From: Pseudomonas sp. CHM02
Lineage (GTDB): Bacteria; Pseudomonadota; Gammaproteobacteria; Pseudomonadales; Pseudomonadaceae
NCBI RefSeq assembly: GCF_000612585.1
Contig: NZ_JFCA01000008.1
Location: 1 to 64,000 of the forward strand
Direction of reading: 5' to 3'
DNA length: 64,000 nucleotides
The notes under the pieces were generated by a model. That model was not told the DNA's origin. It saw nothing but the letters and a program-made list of their open reading frames with translations, and did not search any database. A program made the translations under genes and the position numbers. This document shows positions 25,155 through 33,487 of this stretch, one piece after another (position 1 is the stretch's first letter; each line of letters opens with the position of its first letter).

Positions 25155-26522
25155 ATGATCAAGTTGCCACCGAGGGTGCCGGAAAGGGTTTTCGTTTTAA
25201 TTGGCCAGGAACCCCATCTTCAGCACCTTTCTGACTATATGAAGCTGACTCAGCCAACCGATAGCCAGGGGCGTTACTTACACTTTGATCAGCTACGTCA
25301 CCGCTTCCCCAAGCATTTGGATCAGGCGATATGCTGGGGCATCGTAAAATACGAGCGCTCTCGTCTGTACCAGCAAATATTACCCGTCGGTACGCCTGAG
25401 GCCTGGTGCAAGTTTTTACTGACACCGACCGCACAGCGCGTGGTATCCACGGTCGACAGGTATGCCTCAACTGCGGCACTTGAGTACATGAGCAGCAAGA
25501 TTGGGAAGGCCGCTCACATCAAGTATCTGCTCAATGATTTGATTGAAGATGAAGCCATCAGCAGCAGTCAGTTGGAAGGGGCAGCAACCACGACGCTTGT
25601 AGCAAAAGATATGTTGAAAAGAGAGCGGCTACCCAGAACACCCGATGAAAAAATGATCATTGGTAATTACCGGATGATGCGTTTCGCTTGGGATAAGAGA
25701 AACGCTCCTCTCAGTGCCGAACTGATCGCTGAAATGCATGAGGTGGGTGTTCAAGGCATTGACGATGACAAATATTCTCCCGGCAGCTTTCGTCTAAATG
25801 ATGACGTAGTTGTCCAGGATGGTGATAGCAATGTGGTCCATACGCCCCCTCCCGCAGAAGGCATCGCCAAAAGATTGGGGCGATTATCGGACTGGATCAA
25901 CACCTGCCACGACGATGCTACGACAAGTCGCTACCTTCATCCGTTGATCAAAGGTATATCCCTGCACTTTGCCCTGGGTTACGAGCACCCCTTTCGGGAT
26001 GGCAATGGTCGTGTGGCACGTGCGTTGTTTTATTGGTTCATGTTTAAAAGCGATTACGCGGCATTCAGGTATATCTCCATCAGTGCTCTGCTGAAGAATG
26101 CCGCCGTTCAGTACGGTATGTCTTATCTCTATACCGAGACAGATGAACTGGATCTGACTTATTTTATTGACTACCAGTGTTCTGTCGTCCAGCGAGCGGT
26201 TGATGGCTTCAAGGCGTCTTACGAAAAAAGTGTTAAGGAGGCTGAGTCGTTCGAGCAATGGCTCTGGGAGTCAGGGCTTTATAAAGAGTTGAACGAGAAA
26301 CAGAAGACTGTATTTCAGGTCGCCAAGAGTGGCACCGCGAAGCAGTTCACTGCGGTTAATGTGAAGGAAAATCTGGGCTGTTCCTACAACACGGCGTCAG
26401 CCGTCCTGAACGGCCTCGTTGAATTGAACATCTTCGTCAAGAAGAAGCAGGGTCGTGAATGGGTTTTTTCAATGCGTGATCAAGCAGAAATACAAAAAAA
26501 CTGGTTGAAGACTTCTCGTTAA
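25155..26522 (+). CDS. Fic-domain protein with N-terminal inhibitory motif and C-terminal winged helix
   Basis: A 455-residue Fic protein. Fic enzymes transfer AMP or other nucleotide moieties to target hydroxyls. The full catalytic motif HPFRDGNGRVAR is at residues 278-289. The inhibitory motif (S/T)xxxE(G/N) is present N-terminally as S137-S-Q-L-E141-G142, so this is a class II, self-inhibited Fic. Residues about 385-455 (FTAVNVKENLGCSYNTASAVLNGL...GREWVF) form a winged-helix DNA-binding domain. ATG 25155 is chosen over GTG 25116. Codon use and AT content differ from the neighbours, and it sits beside a decayed gene: probable acquisition. Confidence 0.9.
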   Translation: MIKLPPRVPERVFVLIGQEPHLQHLSDYMKLTQPTDSQGRYLHFDQLRHRFPKHLDQAICWGIVKYERSRLYQQILPVGTPEAWCKFLLTPTAQRVVSTVDRYASTAALEYMSSKIGKAAHIKYLLNDLIEDEAISSSQLEGAATTTLVAKDMLKRERLPRTPDEKMIIGNYRMMRFAWDKRNAPLSAELIAEMHEVGVQGIDDDKYSPGSFRLNDDVVVQDGDSNVVHTPPPAEGIAKRLGRLSDWINTCHDDATTSRYLHPLIKGISLHFALGYEHPFRDGNGRVARALFYWFMFKSDYAAFRYISISALLKNAAVQYGMSYLYTETDELDLTYFIDYQCSVVQRAVDGFKASYEKSVKEAESFEQWLWESGLYKELNEKQKTVFQVAKSGTAKQFTAVNVKENLGCSYNTASAVLNGLVELNIFVKKKQGREWVFSMRDQAEIQKNWLKTSR

Positions 26523-26529
26523 TTTAACG

Positions 26530-26560
26530 AATGCCCACGTCTTCTTGAGCCGTGGGCATT
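26530..26560. terminator. Hairpin between convergent Fic and DUF4197 genes
   Basis: Perfect 10-bp stem AATGCCCACG / CGTGGGCATT with an 11-base loop, starting eight bases after the Fic stop. There is no long T-run, so termination is likely but not certain. Confidence 0.6.
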
Positions 26561-26567
26561 ATGGGTA

Positions 26568-27257
26568 TTACAGCGCCCCGAACACCTTCTTCGCCAGGCT
26601 GGTGGCCGCAGCCGCCGGGTTCTCGCGAATGGTTTCTTCCTGCTTGGCAATCATCTTGAACAACCCGTCCAGCGCTTGCTCGGTCACGTAGTTTTCGACG
26701 TTGGCGCTCTTGGCGTCCACCGCGCCGAAGGCTGCGGCCTTGCCGGCCAGGGCGTTGTACTGCTGGGCCACGCCGACCTTGTCGGTGGCGGCCTTGACGA
26801 TCGGCAGGAACTTGGCGCGGATCTGCTCGCGGCTGCTTTTGTTCAGGTACTGGGTGGCGGAATCCTGGCCACCGCTGAGGATGCCCTTGGCGTCCGTCAC
26901 GCTCATGTTCTTCACGGCGTTGACCAGGATCGGCTGGGCCTGGGTCACGGCGGTTTCGGCAGCCTTGTTCATGCTGGTTTCCAGCTGGGTGACCTGGTCG
27001 CCCATGCCGAACATTTTCAGCTTGTCGGCGACTTTGCCCAGCTTGCCTGGCAGGCCGATCTTCACTTCCGGGTTGTTGCTGAAACCACCGGGTACGCCCA
27101 GTTGCTTCACGGCAATCTGCGCGCCTTGGGTCAGGGCGTCCTTGAGACCGCCGCTGGCGTCACCCTGGGACAGGCTGCTCAAGTCCAGGGCCATGGCGTT
27201 GGCACCGAGCAACAAACCGGCACACAGGGCGGTAAAGCGAAGGGAGTTACGGAGCAT
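26568..27257 (-). CDS. DUF4197 periplasmic protein
   Basis: A 229-residue protein with a Sec signal peptide (MLRNSLRFTALCAGLLLGANAMA) followed by a helical DUF4197 domain: GGLKDALTQGAQIAVKQLG, NPEVKIGLPGKL, MNKAAETAVTQAQPIL and ATQYLNKSSREQI. The C-terminal YVTEQALDGLFKMIAKQEETIRENPAAAAT is the best-conserved family segment. Function unknown. It lies on the same strand as the lipoprotein gene upstream, 39 bases away. Confidence 0.9.
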   Translation of the reverse strand: MLRNSLRFTALCAGLLLGANAMALDLSSLSQGDASGGLKDALTQGAQIAVKQLGVPGGFSNNPEVKIGLPGKLGKVADKLKMFGMGDQVTQLETSMNKAAETAVTQAQPILVNAVKNMSVTDAKGILSGGQDSATQYLNKSSREQIRAKFLPIVKAATDKVGVAQQYNALAGKAAAFGAVDAKSANVENYVTEQALDGLFKMIAKQEETIRENPAAAATSLAKKVFGAL

Positions 27258-27296
27258 GGGCGCTTCCTTTTGGTAGGGCTTATGTTCTAGAAACTA

Positions 27297-27698
27297 TCAG
27301 TGGGCCACAGCATCAACGCGCAGGCGCAGCGGTTGTGGGTCCTGGCCATTGAGCTGCACGGAGTGCCGTTCGGTGGTGATAAACAGTAGCTTGCCATCCA
27401 GTTCGATGCGAGCGCTCACCGAATAACTGTGGCCGGGTTTGACTTGCGCCGGGTCGTAGCTGAGGTGGAAGGGCAGCGGCACCTGGCCTTTGACCGGGCC
27501 TTTCTGCTCGGCGAGCGTCACGGCGGGTGCGTCGGCCAGGGAAACGTCTTGCAGGCTGACACTCAAGGTCGCGCTGGGCGGCAGGGCGATGCGTTGCAGG
27601 TAGAACACTTCGCCGTCGAGGCTGGCCTTGGGCGTGGGGCTCATGGATTGGCAGGCTCCGAGCAGGGCGGTGAGGCCCAGGAGGATGATCTTTTTCAT
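27297..27698 (-). CDS. YbaY-family lipoprotein
   Basis: A 133-residue lipoprotein starting at 27698 (MKKIILLGLTALLGACQS), with AAGGAG upstream and the lipobox LLGAC (Cys16). The mature part matches the YbaY/YscW fold: GEVFYLQRIALPPSATLSVSLQDVSLADAPAVTLAEQ, then PFHLSYDPAQVKPGHSYSVSARIELDGKLLF. YscW relatives act as secretin pilotins. YbaY itself has no firm role. Confidence 0.9.
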   Translation of the reverse strand: MKKIILLGLTALLGACQSMSPTPKASLDGEVFYLQRIALPPSATLSVSLQDVSLADAPAVTLAEQKGPVKGQVPLPFHLSYDPAQVKPGHSYSVSARIELDGKLLFITTERHSVQLNGQDPQPLRLRVDAVAH

Positions 27699-27749
27699 GG
27701 TACAGCTCCTTTTCAACGGCGCCGGCATCCAACCGGCGCCTGCTTAAAT

Positions 27750-30269
27750 CTAGCGGTTTTCTTCAGGCTTGATGGCTTCCGGTTCCACCGTGGCTTCGGC
27801 GGCGCCATCCACACGATGCAAGGCGACCTGACGGATCGACAGGCGAATCTCCGCCGGCAACACGCGTTTCGCCGCCCCTTCGGCCAGTTCGCCGAGCAAG
27901 TCGTGGTAGCTCAGCTTGCCGGCTTCGTCGCGGCGCAGCACATCTTGCTCCAGCAACGTCTGGATGAAATGTCGGAAAAGGCTCTTGTCGAAGAACTCCG
28001 GGGCGTTGAGGCCGTGCAGGATCGACAGGCGCTGGGCCATGATCGTGCACAGGTCTTCCAGCTCTTCGGCGCTGATGCTGTTCTGACCGCTGTTGAGCAA
28101 CAGCGAAATCGCCATGTAGAAGCGTTGCAGGGTCTGGGCGATGCTCTTGGACAGCAGCGTCAGCAGCACAAAGTGCCGCGAACTCGGCGCCGGGCGCAGG
28201 TACACATTGTTCTCGAAACGCAGCAGGCCTTGCTCGACAAAGGCTTCCAGCCATTGGTCGATCACCGTGTCGAGTTCTTCCAGCGACCAGCGGATAAACA
28301 GTTCCGATTGCAGGTACGGATACAGCGCGTGGGTATAGCGCAGGATCTGATCGCGGCTCATCCGCGAGCTGCTCTGGAAGAAGCTGGCCAGCAGCGCCGG
28401 CAGGGCAAAGATGTGCAGCACGTTGTTGCGGTAGTAGGTCATCAGGACGGCGTTCTGCTCGTCCAGGTACAGGATCTTGCCCAGGGCGTCACTCTGTTCC
28501 GACAGTAGGTCCATGTCCTTGACGTGCTTGATCAGCGCCAGGCCATCGCCTTCGGGCAGCGTGGTGTGGGGCGAATACGGCACGCGGCGCAGCAGCGCCA
28601 GGTAGAGGTCCAACTGGCGGGCCATGGCTTGTTCGTCCAGCGCCAGGCGTGTGGTGGACAGCAATGCCAGCGCCACCAGGTTGACCGGGTTCACGGCGGC
28701 GGCTTCGTTCAAGTGGCGCGCCACCTGTTCGCCGAGGCGATTGGTGGTTTCGTTGAGCCAGGCCGGTTTGTAGTTCGGGCCCAGTTCCTGGGAGCGCCAA
28801 TCCGGCTGTTCGCTGTCGAGGAATTCGGCCAGCTTGATCGGCTCGCCAAAGTTGACCGCGACCTGGCCGAAGCGCTGCTTGAGCGCGCCAACCACTTTGA
28901 AAATATCGAAGATCGACTCTTTCTTCTTGCTCGCGCCACGCAATTCGCCGAGGTAGGTACGGCCTTCGAGCACGCGTTCATAGCCGATGTACACCGGCAC
29001 GAACACGATGGGCATGCGCGAGGAGCGCAGGAAGCTGCGCAGGGTAATTGCCAGCATCCCGGTTTTCGGCTGCAGCATGCGCCCGGTGCGCGAGCGGCCG
29101 CCTTCGACGAAGTACTCTACCGGGAAGCCCTTGGTGAACAAGGTGTGCAGGTATTCGTTGAACACCGAGGTGTACAGCGGGTTGCCCTTGAACGTGCGGC
29201 GCATGAAAAACGCACCACCACGGCGCAGCAGGCTGCCGATCACCGGCATGTTCAGGTTGATCCCGGCGGCGATGTGCGGCGGGGTCAGGCCATTCTTGAA
29301 CAGCAGGTAGGACAGCAACAGGTAATCGATATGGCTGCGGTGGCACGGCACGTAGATTACCTCGTAGCCCTGGGCAACCTTTTGCACACCTTCGATGTTA
29401 TTGACCTTGATGCCGTCGTAAATCTTGTTCCAGAACCAGCTCAGCACCACTTCGAGGAAGCGAATCGCGGTGTAGGTGTAGTCCGAGGCGATCTCGTTGC
29501 CGTAGCGCAGGGCCTGGGCCTTGGCTTTTTCCGGGCTGATCTTTTCGCGCTCGGCTTCGTCGATGATGGCCTGGCGCACCAGCGGCATGTTGACCAGGCC
29601 CTTCACCAGGTTACGGCGATGGGACAGGTCGGGGCCGATCACGGCGGTCTTCAGGTTACGAAAGTGCACACGCAGGATGCGTTGGGCCATGCGCACGGTG
29701 CGTTCGTGACCTTTATTGTGCTCGATCAATTCACGCAGGTTGATAGGCGCAGAGAATTGCACGCGGGTCTTGCGACCGAGGATCAGGATGCTCAACAGGC
29801 GGCGTAGACGCCCGGTGACGGCCCAACTGTCGGCAAACAGCAGCTTCCACGGGCTGGACTCGCTTTCGGGCGACTGCCCCCAGAACACGCTGACCGGAAT
29901 GATTTGTGCATTCTCTTCGGCGTGTTCGCTGAGGGTGTCGACCAGGCGGGTCAGGGTTGGCGGCGCGCCGCGCTTGTCCTGGCGGCCGAGCCAGTCCGGG
30001 TCCGGCGTGAGGTAGAAAAACGCCGCCGGCTCCAGCAACGGGCCAACCGAAACCGGCAGCACCGGGCGCGGCAGGCCGGCCTTGGTGCACTCGGCATCGA
30101 CCACGGCCAATTCGGTGAGGGAAGGCGATTGCAGGACGTAGAACACCGGCCGGCTGCGGTCCAGGTTAAGGGTTAGGGACGACTGGTTGATCGTCTCCGA
30201 GCGAACCCAGAGGTACAACAGTCGGCGCAAGGTGCCAAACACTAGACGGCGGAACGGGGAACGGGTCAT
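27750..30269 (-). CDS. plsB: Glycerol-3-phosphate 1-O-acyltransferase PlsB
   Basis: An 839-residue inner-membrane enzyme that acylates sn-glycerol-3-phosphate, the first step of phospholipid synthesis. The catalytic HX4D motif is in [13 protein letters not shown]. Further acyltransferase blocks are [29 protein letters not shown], and [16 protein letters not shown] with the conserved proline. Length and domain order fit gammaproteobacterial PlsB. It probably draws acyl groups from acyl-ACP. Confidence 0.97.
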   Translation of the reverse strand: MTRSPFRRLVFGTLRRLLYLWVRSETINQSSLTLNLDRSRPVFYVLQSPSLTELAVVDAECTKAGLPRPVLPVSVGPLLEPAAFFYLTPDPDWLGRQDKRGAPPTLTRLVDTLSEHAEENAQIIPVSVFWGQSPESESSPWKLLFADSWAVTGRLRRLLSILILGRKTRVQFSAPINLRELIEHNKGHERTVRMAQRILRVHFRNLKTAVIGPDLSHRRNLVKGLVNMPLVRQAIIDEAEREKISPEKAKAQALRYGNEIASDYTYTAIRFLEVVLSWFWNKIYDGIKVNNIEGVQKVAQGYEVIYVPCHRSHIDYLLLSYLLFKNGLTPPHIAAGINLNMPVIGSLLRRGGAFFMRRTFKGNPLYTSVFNEYLHTLFTKGFPVEYFVEGGRSRTGRMLQPKTGMLAITLRSFLRSSRMPIVFVPVYIGYERVLEGRTYLGELRGASKKKESIFDIFKVVGALKQRFGQVAVNFGEPIKLAEFLDSEQPDWRSQELGPNYKPAWLNETTNRLGEQVARHLNEAAAVNPVNLVALALLSTTRLALDEQAMARQLDLYLALLRRVPYSPHTTLPEGDGLALIKHVKDMDLLSEQSDALGKILYLDEQNAVLMTYYRNNVLHIFALPALLASFFQSSSRMSRDQILRYTHALYPYLQSELFIRWSLEELDTVIDQWLEAFVEQGLLRFENNVYLRPAPSSRHFVLLTLLSKSIAQTLQRFYMAISLLLNSGQNSISAEELEDLCTIMAQRLSILHGLNAPEFFDKSLFRHFIQTLLEQDVLRRDEAGKLSYHDLLGELAEGAAKRVLPAEIRLSIRQVALHRVDGAAEATVEPEAIKPEENR

Positions 30270-30450
30270 AGGCGTGCTGCTTCAAGTGGAAAAAACCGAG
30301 CAGGCGCTCGGGCGGGTAGTGTGCCGTATTCGCCGAAAATCGGCAAAAAAGCAGCGATGTAAACTTGAGTTGATCGTTTTTGAGCCTGTCTTATACTCGG
30401 CAGTTCAATGCGACTGACTCAACAATAAAAAGCATGTGGGAGCAAAACAG

Positions 30451-30660
30451 ATGGCAACGCGCGAAACCGGCAATGTGAAGTGGTTCAACGATGCAAAGGG
30501 CTATGGCTTCATTCAACGCGAAGACGGCAAGGATGTGTTTGTGCACTACCGCGCCATTCGGGGTGAAGGCCACCGTTCCCTGGCCGAGGGCCAGCAGGTG
30601 GAATACGCCGTGGTGAGCGGCGAGAAGGGGTTGCAGGCGGAGGATGTGGTCGGCCTGTAA
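30451..30660 (+). CDS. Cold-shock-domain protein
   Basis: A 69-residue CspA-family protein. ATG at 30451. RNP1 is KGYGFI and RNP2 is VFVHY, with the usual [14 protein letters not shown] opening. It binds single-stranded RNA and DNA. Which Csp paralogue it is cannot be decided from sequence alone (CspD/CapB-like size). Confidence 0.95.
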   Translation: MATRETGNVKWFNDAKGYGFIQREDGKDVFVHYRAIRGEGHRSLAEGQQVEYAVVSGEKGLQAEDVVGL

Positions 30661-30688
30661 GGCCCAGATGCAGGAGCGAGCTTGCTGT

Positions 30689-30851
30689 GGTGAGCGGGCT
30701 TGCCCCGCGCTGGGCTGCGAAGCAGCCCTAACCCCTTACGCCGCAGAGTGCCTGACACAACGCGGCGTTCTTGTTGGGGCTGCCGCGCAGCCCAGCGCGG
30801 GGCAAGCCCGCTCACCACACAAGCAAGCCTGCTCACCACACAAGCAAGCCC
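30689..30851. repeat. Perfect 30-bp inverted repeat with adjoining 21-bp tandem repeat
   Basis: The arm at 30689-30718 (GGTGAGCGGGCTTGCCCCGC...) is the exact reverse complement of 30787-30816, separated by 68 bases. Directly after, 30810-30830 and 30831-30851 are a 21-bp direct repeat differing at the last base. The inner GGCTGCGAAGCAGCC forms its own hairpin. It resembles a REPIN of a second REP type (GCGGGCTTGCC). It lies between the cold-shock gene and the convergent hypothetical gene. Confidence 0.9.
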
Positions 30852-30868
30852 TTCCCACCCATTCAGGG

Positions 30869-31246
30869 TCAGGCGGTTTTCCAGGTGATCTGCTCTTCAC
30901 CGTCTTCACTGATGCGGATCCAGGTATCAGCGCTTTCTTCACCTTCTTCCTCAACCCAAGTCCCCGGTGCACAACGCACTTCGACGTTCAGCGCGGCGAA
31001 TGCAGCGCGGGCGCAGGCGATGTCGTCGTCCCACGGGGTCTGGTCGCTTTCCAGGTACAGGCTGTTCCATTTGCCTACGGCTTTAGGTAGCCAGGTCACG
31101 GGCACGTTACCGGCCTTGCACTTGTAGGTCTGGCCTTTCTGGACCCAGTCGGTGCACGGGCCGAGGGCGGCGCCCAACCAGGCGGCGATGGCCTTGTAGT
31201 CGACGTCGGCGTCCTTCAGGTAAATCTCGATATCAGGTTGGCGCAT
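30869..31246 (-). CDS. Conserved hypothetical protein
   Basis: A 125-residue protein starting at 31246 (MRQPDIEIYLKDADVDYKAIAAWLGAALG), with GAGGAA upstream. It is acidic, with a Trp/Glu-rich C-terminus (GTWVEEEGEESADTWIRISEDGEEQITW) and a VTWLPKAVGKWNSLYLESDQTPWDDD core. No signal peptide or membrane span. I do not recognise a family. It lies 53 bases after rlmA on the same strand. Confidence 0.8.
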   Translation of the reverse strand: MRQPDIEIYLKDADVDYKAIAAWLGAALGPCTDWVQKGQTYKCKAGNVPVTWLPKAVGKWNSLYLESDQTPWDDDIACARAAFAALNVEVRCAPGTWVEEEGEESADTWIRISEDGEEQITWKTA

Positions 31247-31299
31247 GGATGTTCCTCGTTGCGGGATTCGAAAATCCATTCGCGGATACTTAAAGTCGG

Positions 31300-32109
31300 T
31301 TATTGAAGCACGAAATAATCGTAGCGCATCGACACCGTGACCTGCAGCGGCGCGGCGGCCTCGATCACCTCGGCGCGGCGCTCGGCGCTGGCGCGCCAGC
31401 CGTGGGGCGTCATCGCCAGCAGGTTGGCGCGGTCCTGGGGCTCGGCCAGGCTCAGGGTGAATTCCAGGGTTTCGCTGTGCGCCAGGTTCATGCCGTCCGG
31501 CACCAGGGCCAGATGCTTGTCGTCGGTGTACTCGCGTACTTCGTCGTACAGGCGTTCGCGCAGTTCCATCAGGTGGCCGCTGGTCGGGCCTACCTTCATC
31601 AAGCCGCCGCCGGGGCTGAGCAGGCGCTTGGCCTCTTCCCAGTCCAACGGGCTGAATACGCTGGCGAGAAACTGACAGCTGCCTGACGCCAATGGCACGC
31701 GGGCCATGCTGGCGATCAACCAGGTCAGCGCCGGGTTGCGCTTGCACGCACGCTTGACGGCTTCCTTGGAAATATCCAGGGCGTAGCCATCGGCGTGGGG
31801 CAGGGCCTCGGCGATCTGCGCGGTGTAGTAACCCTCGCCACAACCGATGTCCACCCAGCGCTGCGGCGCACGTTCGGCGGCCAACTCGGCCAGGCGCTTG
31901 GCCACCGGCGCGTAGTGACCGGCGTTGAGAAAGTCACGACGGGCCTCGACCATGGCCAGGTTGTCGCCCGGGTCGCGGCTGTTCTTGTGCTGCACCGGCA
32001 ACAGGTTCAGGTAACCCTGGCGCGCGCGGTCGAAACGATGCCCGACCGGGCACGCCACGCCATTGTCCACCGCATTGAGCGGAGCGCTGCAAATGGGGCA
32101 GGCCAGCAT
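31300..32109 (-). CDS. rlmA: 23S rRNA (guanine-N1)-methyltransferase RlmA
   Basis: Methylates N1 of a guanine in hairpin 35 of 23S rRNA (G745 in E. coli). The 269-residue protein begins with a zinc-binding C-x2-C...C-x3-H module (CPIC...CPVGH, residues 4-23). A Rossmann methyltransferase with motif I VDIGCGEGYYT follows at about residue 86. Its start overlaps the dapE stop by one base (TGATG), indicating coupling. Confidence 0.93.
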   Translation of the reverse strand: MLACPICSAPLNAVDNGVACPVGHRFDRARQGYLNLLPVQHKNSRDPGDNLAMVEARRDFLNAGHYAPVAKRLAELAAERAPQRWVDIGCGEGYYTAQIAEALPHADGYALDISKEAVKRACKRNPALTWLIASMARVPLASGSCQFLASVFSPLDWEEAKRLLSPGGGLMKVGPTSGHLMELRERLYDEVREYTDDKHLALVPDGMNLAHSETLEFTLSLAEPQDRANLLAMTPHGWRASAERRAEVIEAAAPLQVTVSMRYDYFVLQ

Positions 32110-33260
32110 CAGGCGAGCAACTTGATCAGGGTCTGGTAGTAGATTTCGGTCAGCACATCGAGGTCGCTGGCCAGGATGCGTTCGTTGACCTGGTGGATCG
32201 TCGCGTTGACCGGGCCCAGTTCGACCACCTGGGTGCCCAGCGTGGCGATGAAGCGCCCATCGGAGGTGCCACCGCTGGTGGACGCCTGGGTCTCACGCCC
32301 GGTGATCGCCTTGATGCTTGCCGACACCGCATCCAGCAACGCGCCCGGTTCGGTCAGGAATGGCAGGCCTGACAAGGCCCACTCCACGTGCCAGTCCAGG
32401 CCATGCTTGTCGAGGATCTCGGCCACTCGCTGTTGCAGGCCTTCGACGGTGGACTCGGTGGAGAAACGGAAGTTGAACACCGCCGTCAGGTCACCCGGGA
32501 TCACGTTGGTCGCGCCGGTGCCGGAATTGAGGTTGGAGATCTGGAAGCTGGTCGGCGGGAAGAAGGTGTTGCCGTCATCCCAATGCTCGGCGGCCAGTTC
32601 TGCCAGGGCCGGTGCGGCCAGGTGGATCGGGTTCTTCGCCAGGTGCGGGTAGGCCACGTGGCCCTGTACACCGCGTACGGTCAGGGTGGCGCCAAGGGAA
32701 CCGCGACGGCCGTTCTTGACCACATCGCCCACCAGCGTGGTGCTGGAAGGTTCGCCGACGATGCACCAGTCCAGGCGCTCCTTGCGTGCGGCCAGGCGTT
32801 CGATCACGGCCTTGGTCCCATGGTGCGCCGGACCTTCCTCATCGCTGGTGATCAGGAAAGCGACCGAGCCCTTGTGGTCCGGGTAGTCGGCGACAAAACG
32901 CTCGGACGCCACCAGCATGGCGGCCAGGCTGCCTTTCATGTCCGCCGCGCCACGCCCGCAGAGCATGCCGTTTTCGTCGATCAGCGCGTCGAACGGGTCG
33001 TTCTGCCAGGCTTGCACCGGGCCGGTCGGCACCACGTCGGTGTGGCCGGCAAAGCACAGCACCGGGCCTTCGTGTTTGCCATGGGTGGCCCAGAAGTTGT
33101 CCACGTCTTCGATGCGCATTGGCTCCAGCTTGAAGCCGGCGTCGCCCAGGCGCTGCATCATCAGCTTCTGGCAGTCGGCATCGATTGGCGTAACCGACGG
33201 ACGACGGATCAGGTCGATGGCGAGTTGAAGGGTCGGCGAAAGGTCGGCGTGGGCCGTCAT
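32109..33260 (-). CDS. dapE: Succinyl-diaminopimelate desuccinylase
   Basis: Hydrolyses N-succinyl-LL-2,6-diaminopimelate to LL-diaminopimelate for lysine and peptidoglycan. The 383-residue M20 metallohydrolase has FAGHTDVVP (first zinc histidine and aspartate), [27 protein letters not shown] with the catalytic/binding Glu pair, and C-terminal [10 protein letters not shown]. It acts two steps after dapD, next after dapC, both in this window. Confidence 0.97.
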   Translation of the reverse strand: MTAHADLSPTLQLAIDLIRRPSVTPIDADCQKLMMQRLGDAGFKLEPMRIEDVDNFWATHGKHEGPVLCFAGHTDVVPTGPVQAWQNDPFDALIDENGMLCGRGAADMKGSLAAMLVASERFVADYPDHKGSVAFLITSDEEGPAHHGTKAVIERLAARKERLDWCIVGEPSSTTLVGDVVKNGRRGSLGATLTVRGVQGHVAYPHLAKNPIHLAAPALAELAAEHWDDGNTFFPPTSFQISNLNSGTGATNVIPGDLTAVFNFRFSTESTVEGLQQRVAEILDKHGLDWHVEWALSGLPFLTEPGALLDAVSASIKAITGRETQASTSGGTSDGRFIATLGTQVVELGPVNATIHQVNERILASDLDVLTEIYYQTLIKLLA

Positions 33261-33303
33261 GGGGGAACTCCGGGAAGCATATTATGGGGCGGCAACGTTC
33301 TAC

Positions 33304-33406
33304 TGTAGGAGCCGGCTTGCCGGCGATGTTCGCAAGGGCAGCGCGCCTCTTTCAGACAGAGCGCGTCATCGTTGACGTCCATCGCTGGCAAGCCAGCTCC
33401 TACAGT
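33304..33406. repeat. REPIN
   Basis: CTGTAGGAGCCGGCTTGCCGG and, inverted, TGGCAAGCCAGCTCCTACAG flank about 60 bases between dapE and the ndvB terminator. Confidence 0.88.
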
Positions 33407-33444
33407 TAAAGCAAGGCGTGCAAAACGGCCGTTATCTTATAGCA

Positions 33445-33469
33445 AAACGGCGGCCAGAGGCCGCCGTTT
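33445..33469 (-). terminator. Terminator of the ndvB-like gene
   Basis: An 11-bp perfect stem AAACGGCGGCC / GGCCGCCGTTT with a 3-base loop. On the minus strand it ends in a TTTT run, 19 bases after the stop at 33488. Confidence 0.88.
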
Positions 33470-33487
33470 AGTGCATTGCGCAAGTTT

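Noticed and set aside
30661..30868. CRISPR-like array in the repeat cluster after the cold-shock gene
   Set aside because: Only two 21-bp tandem copies without spacers, explained by the inverted repeat and slippage.
30869..31843. Long minus-strand reading extending the hypothetical gene through rlmA
   Set aside because: The upper part is an alternate frame of rlmA; the supported start is 31246 with GAGGAA upstream.
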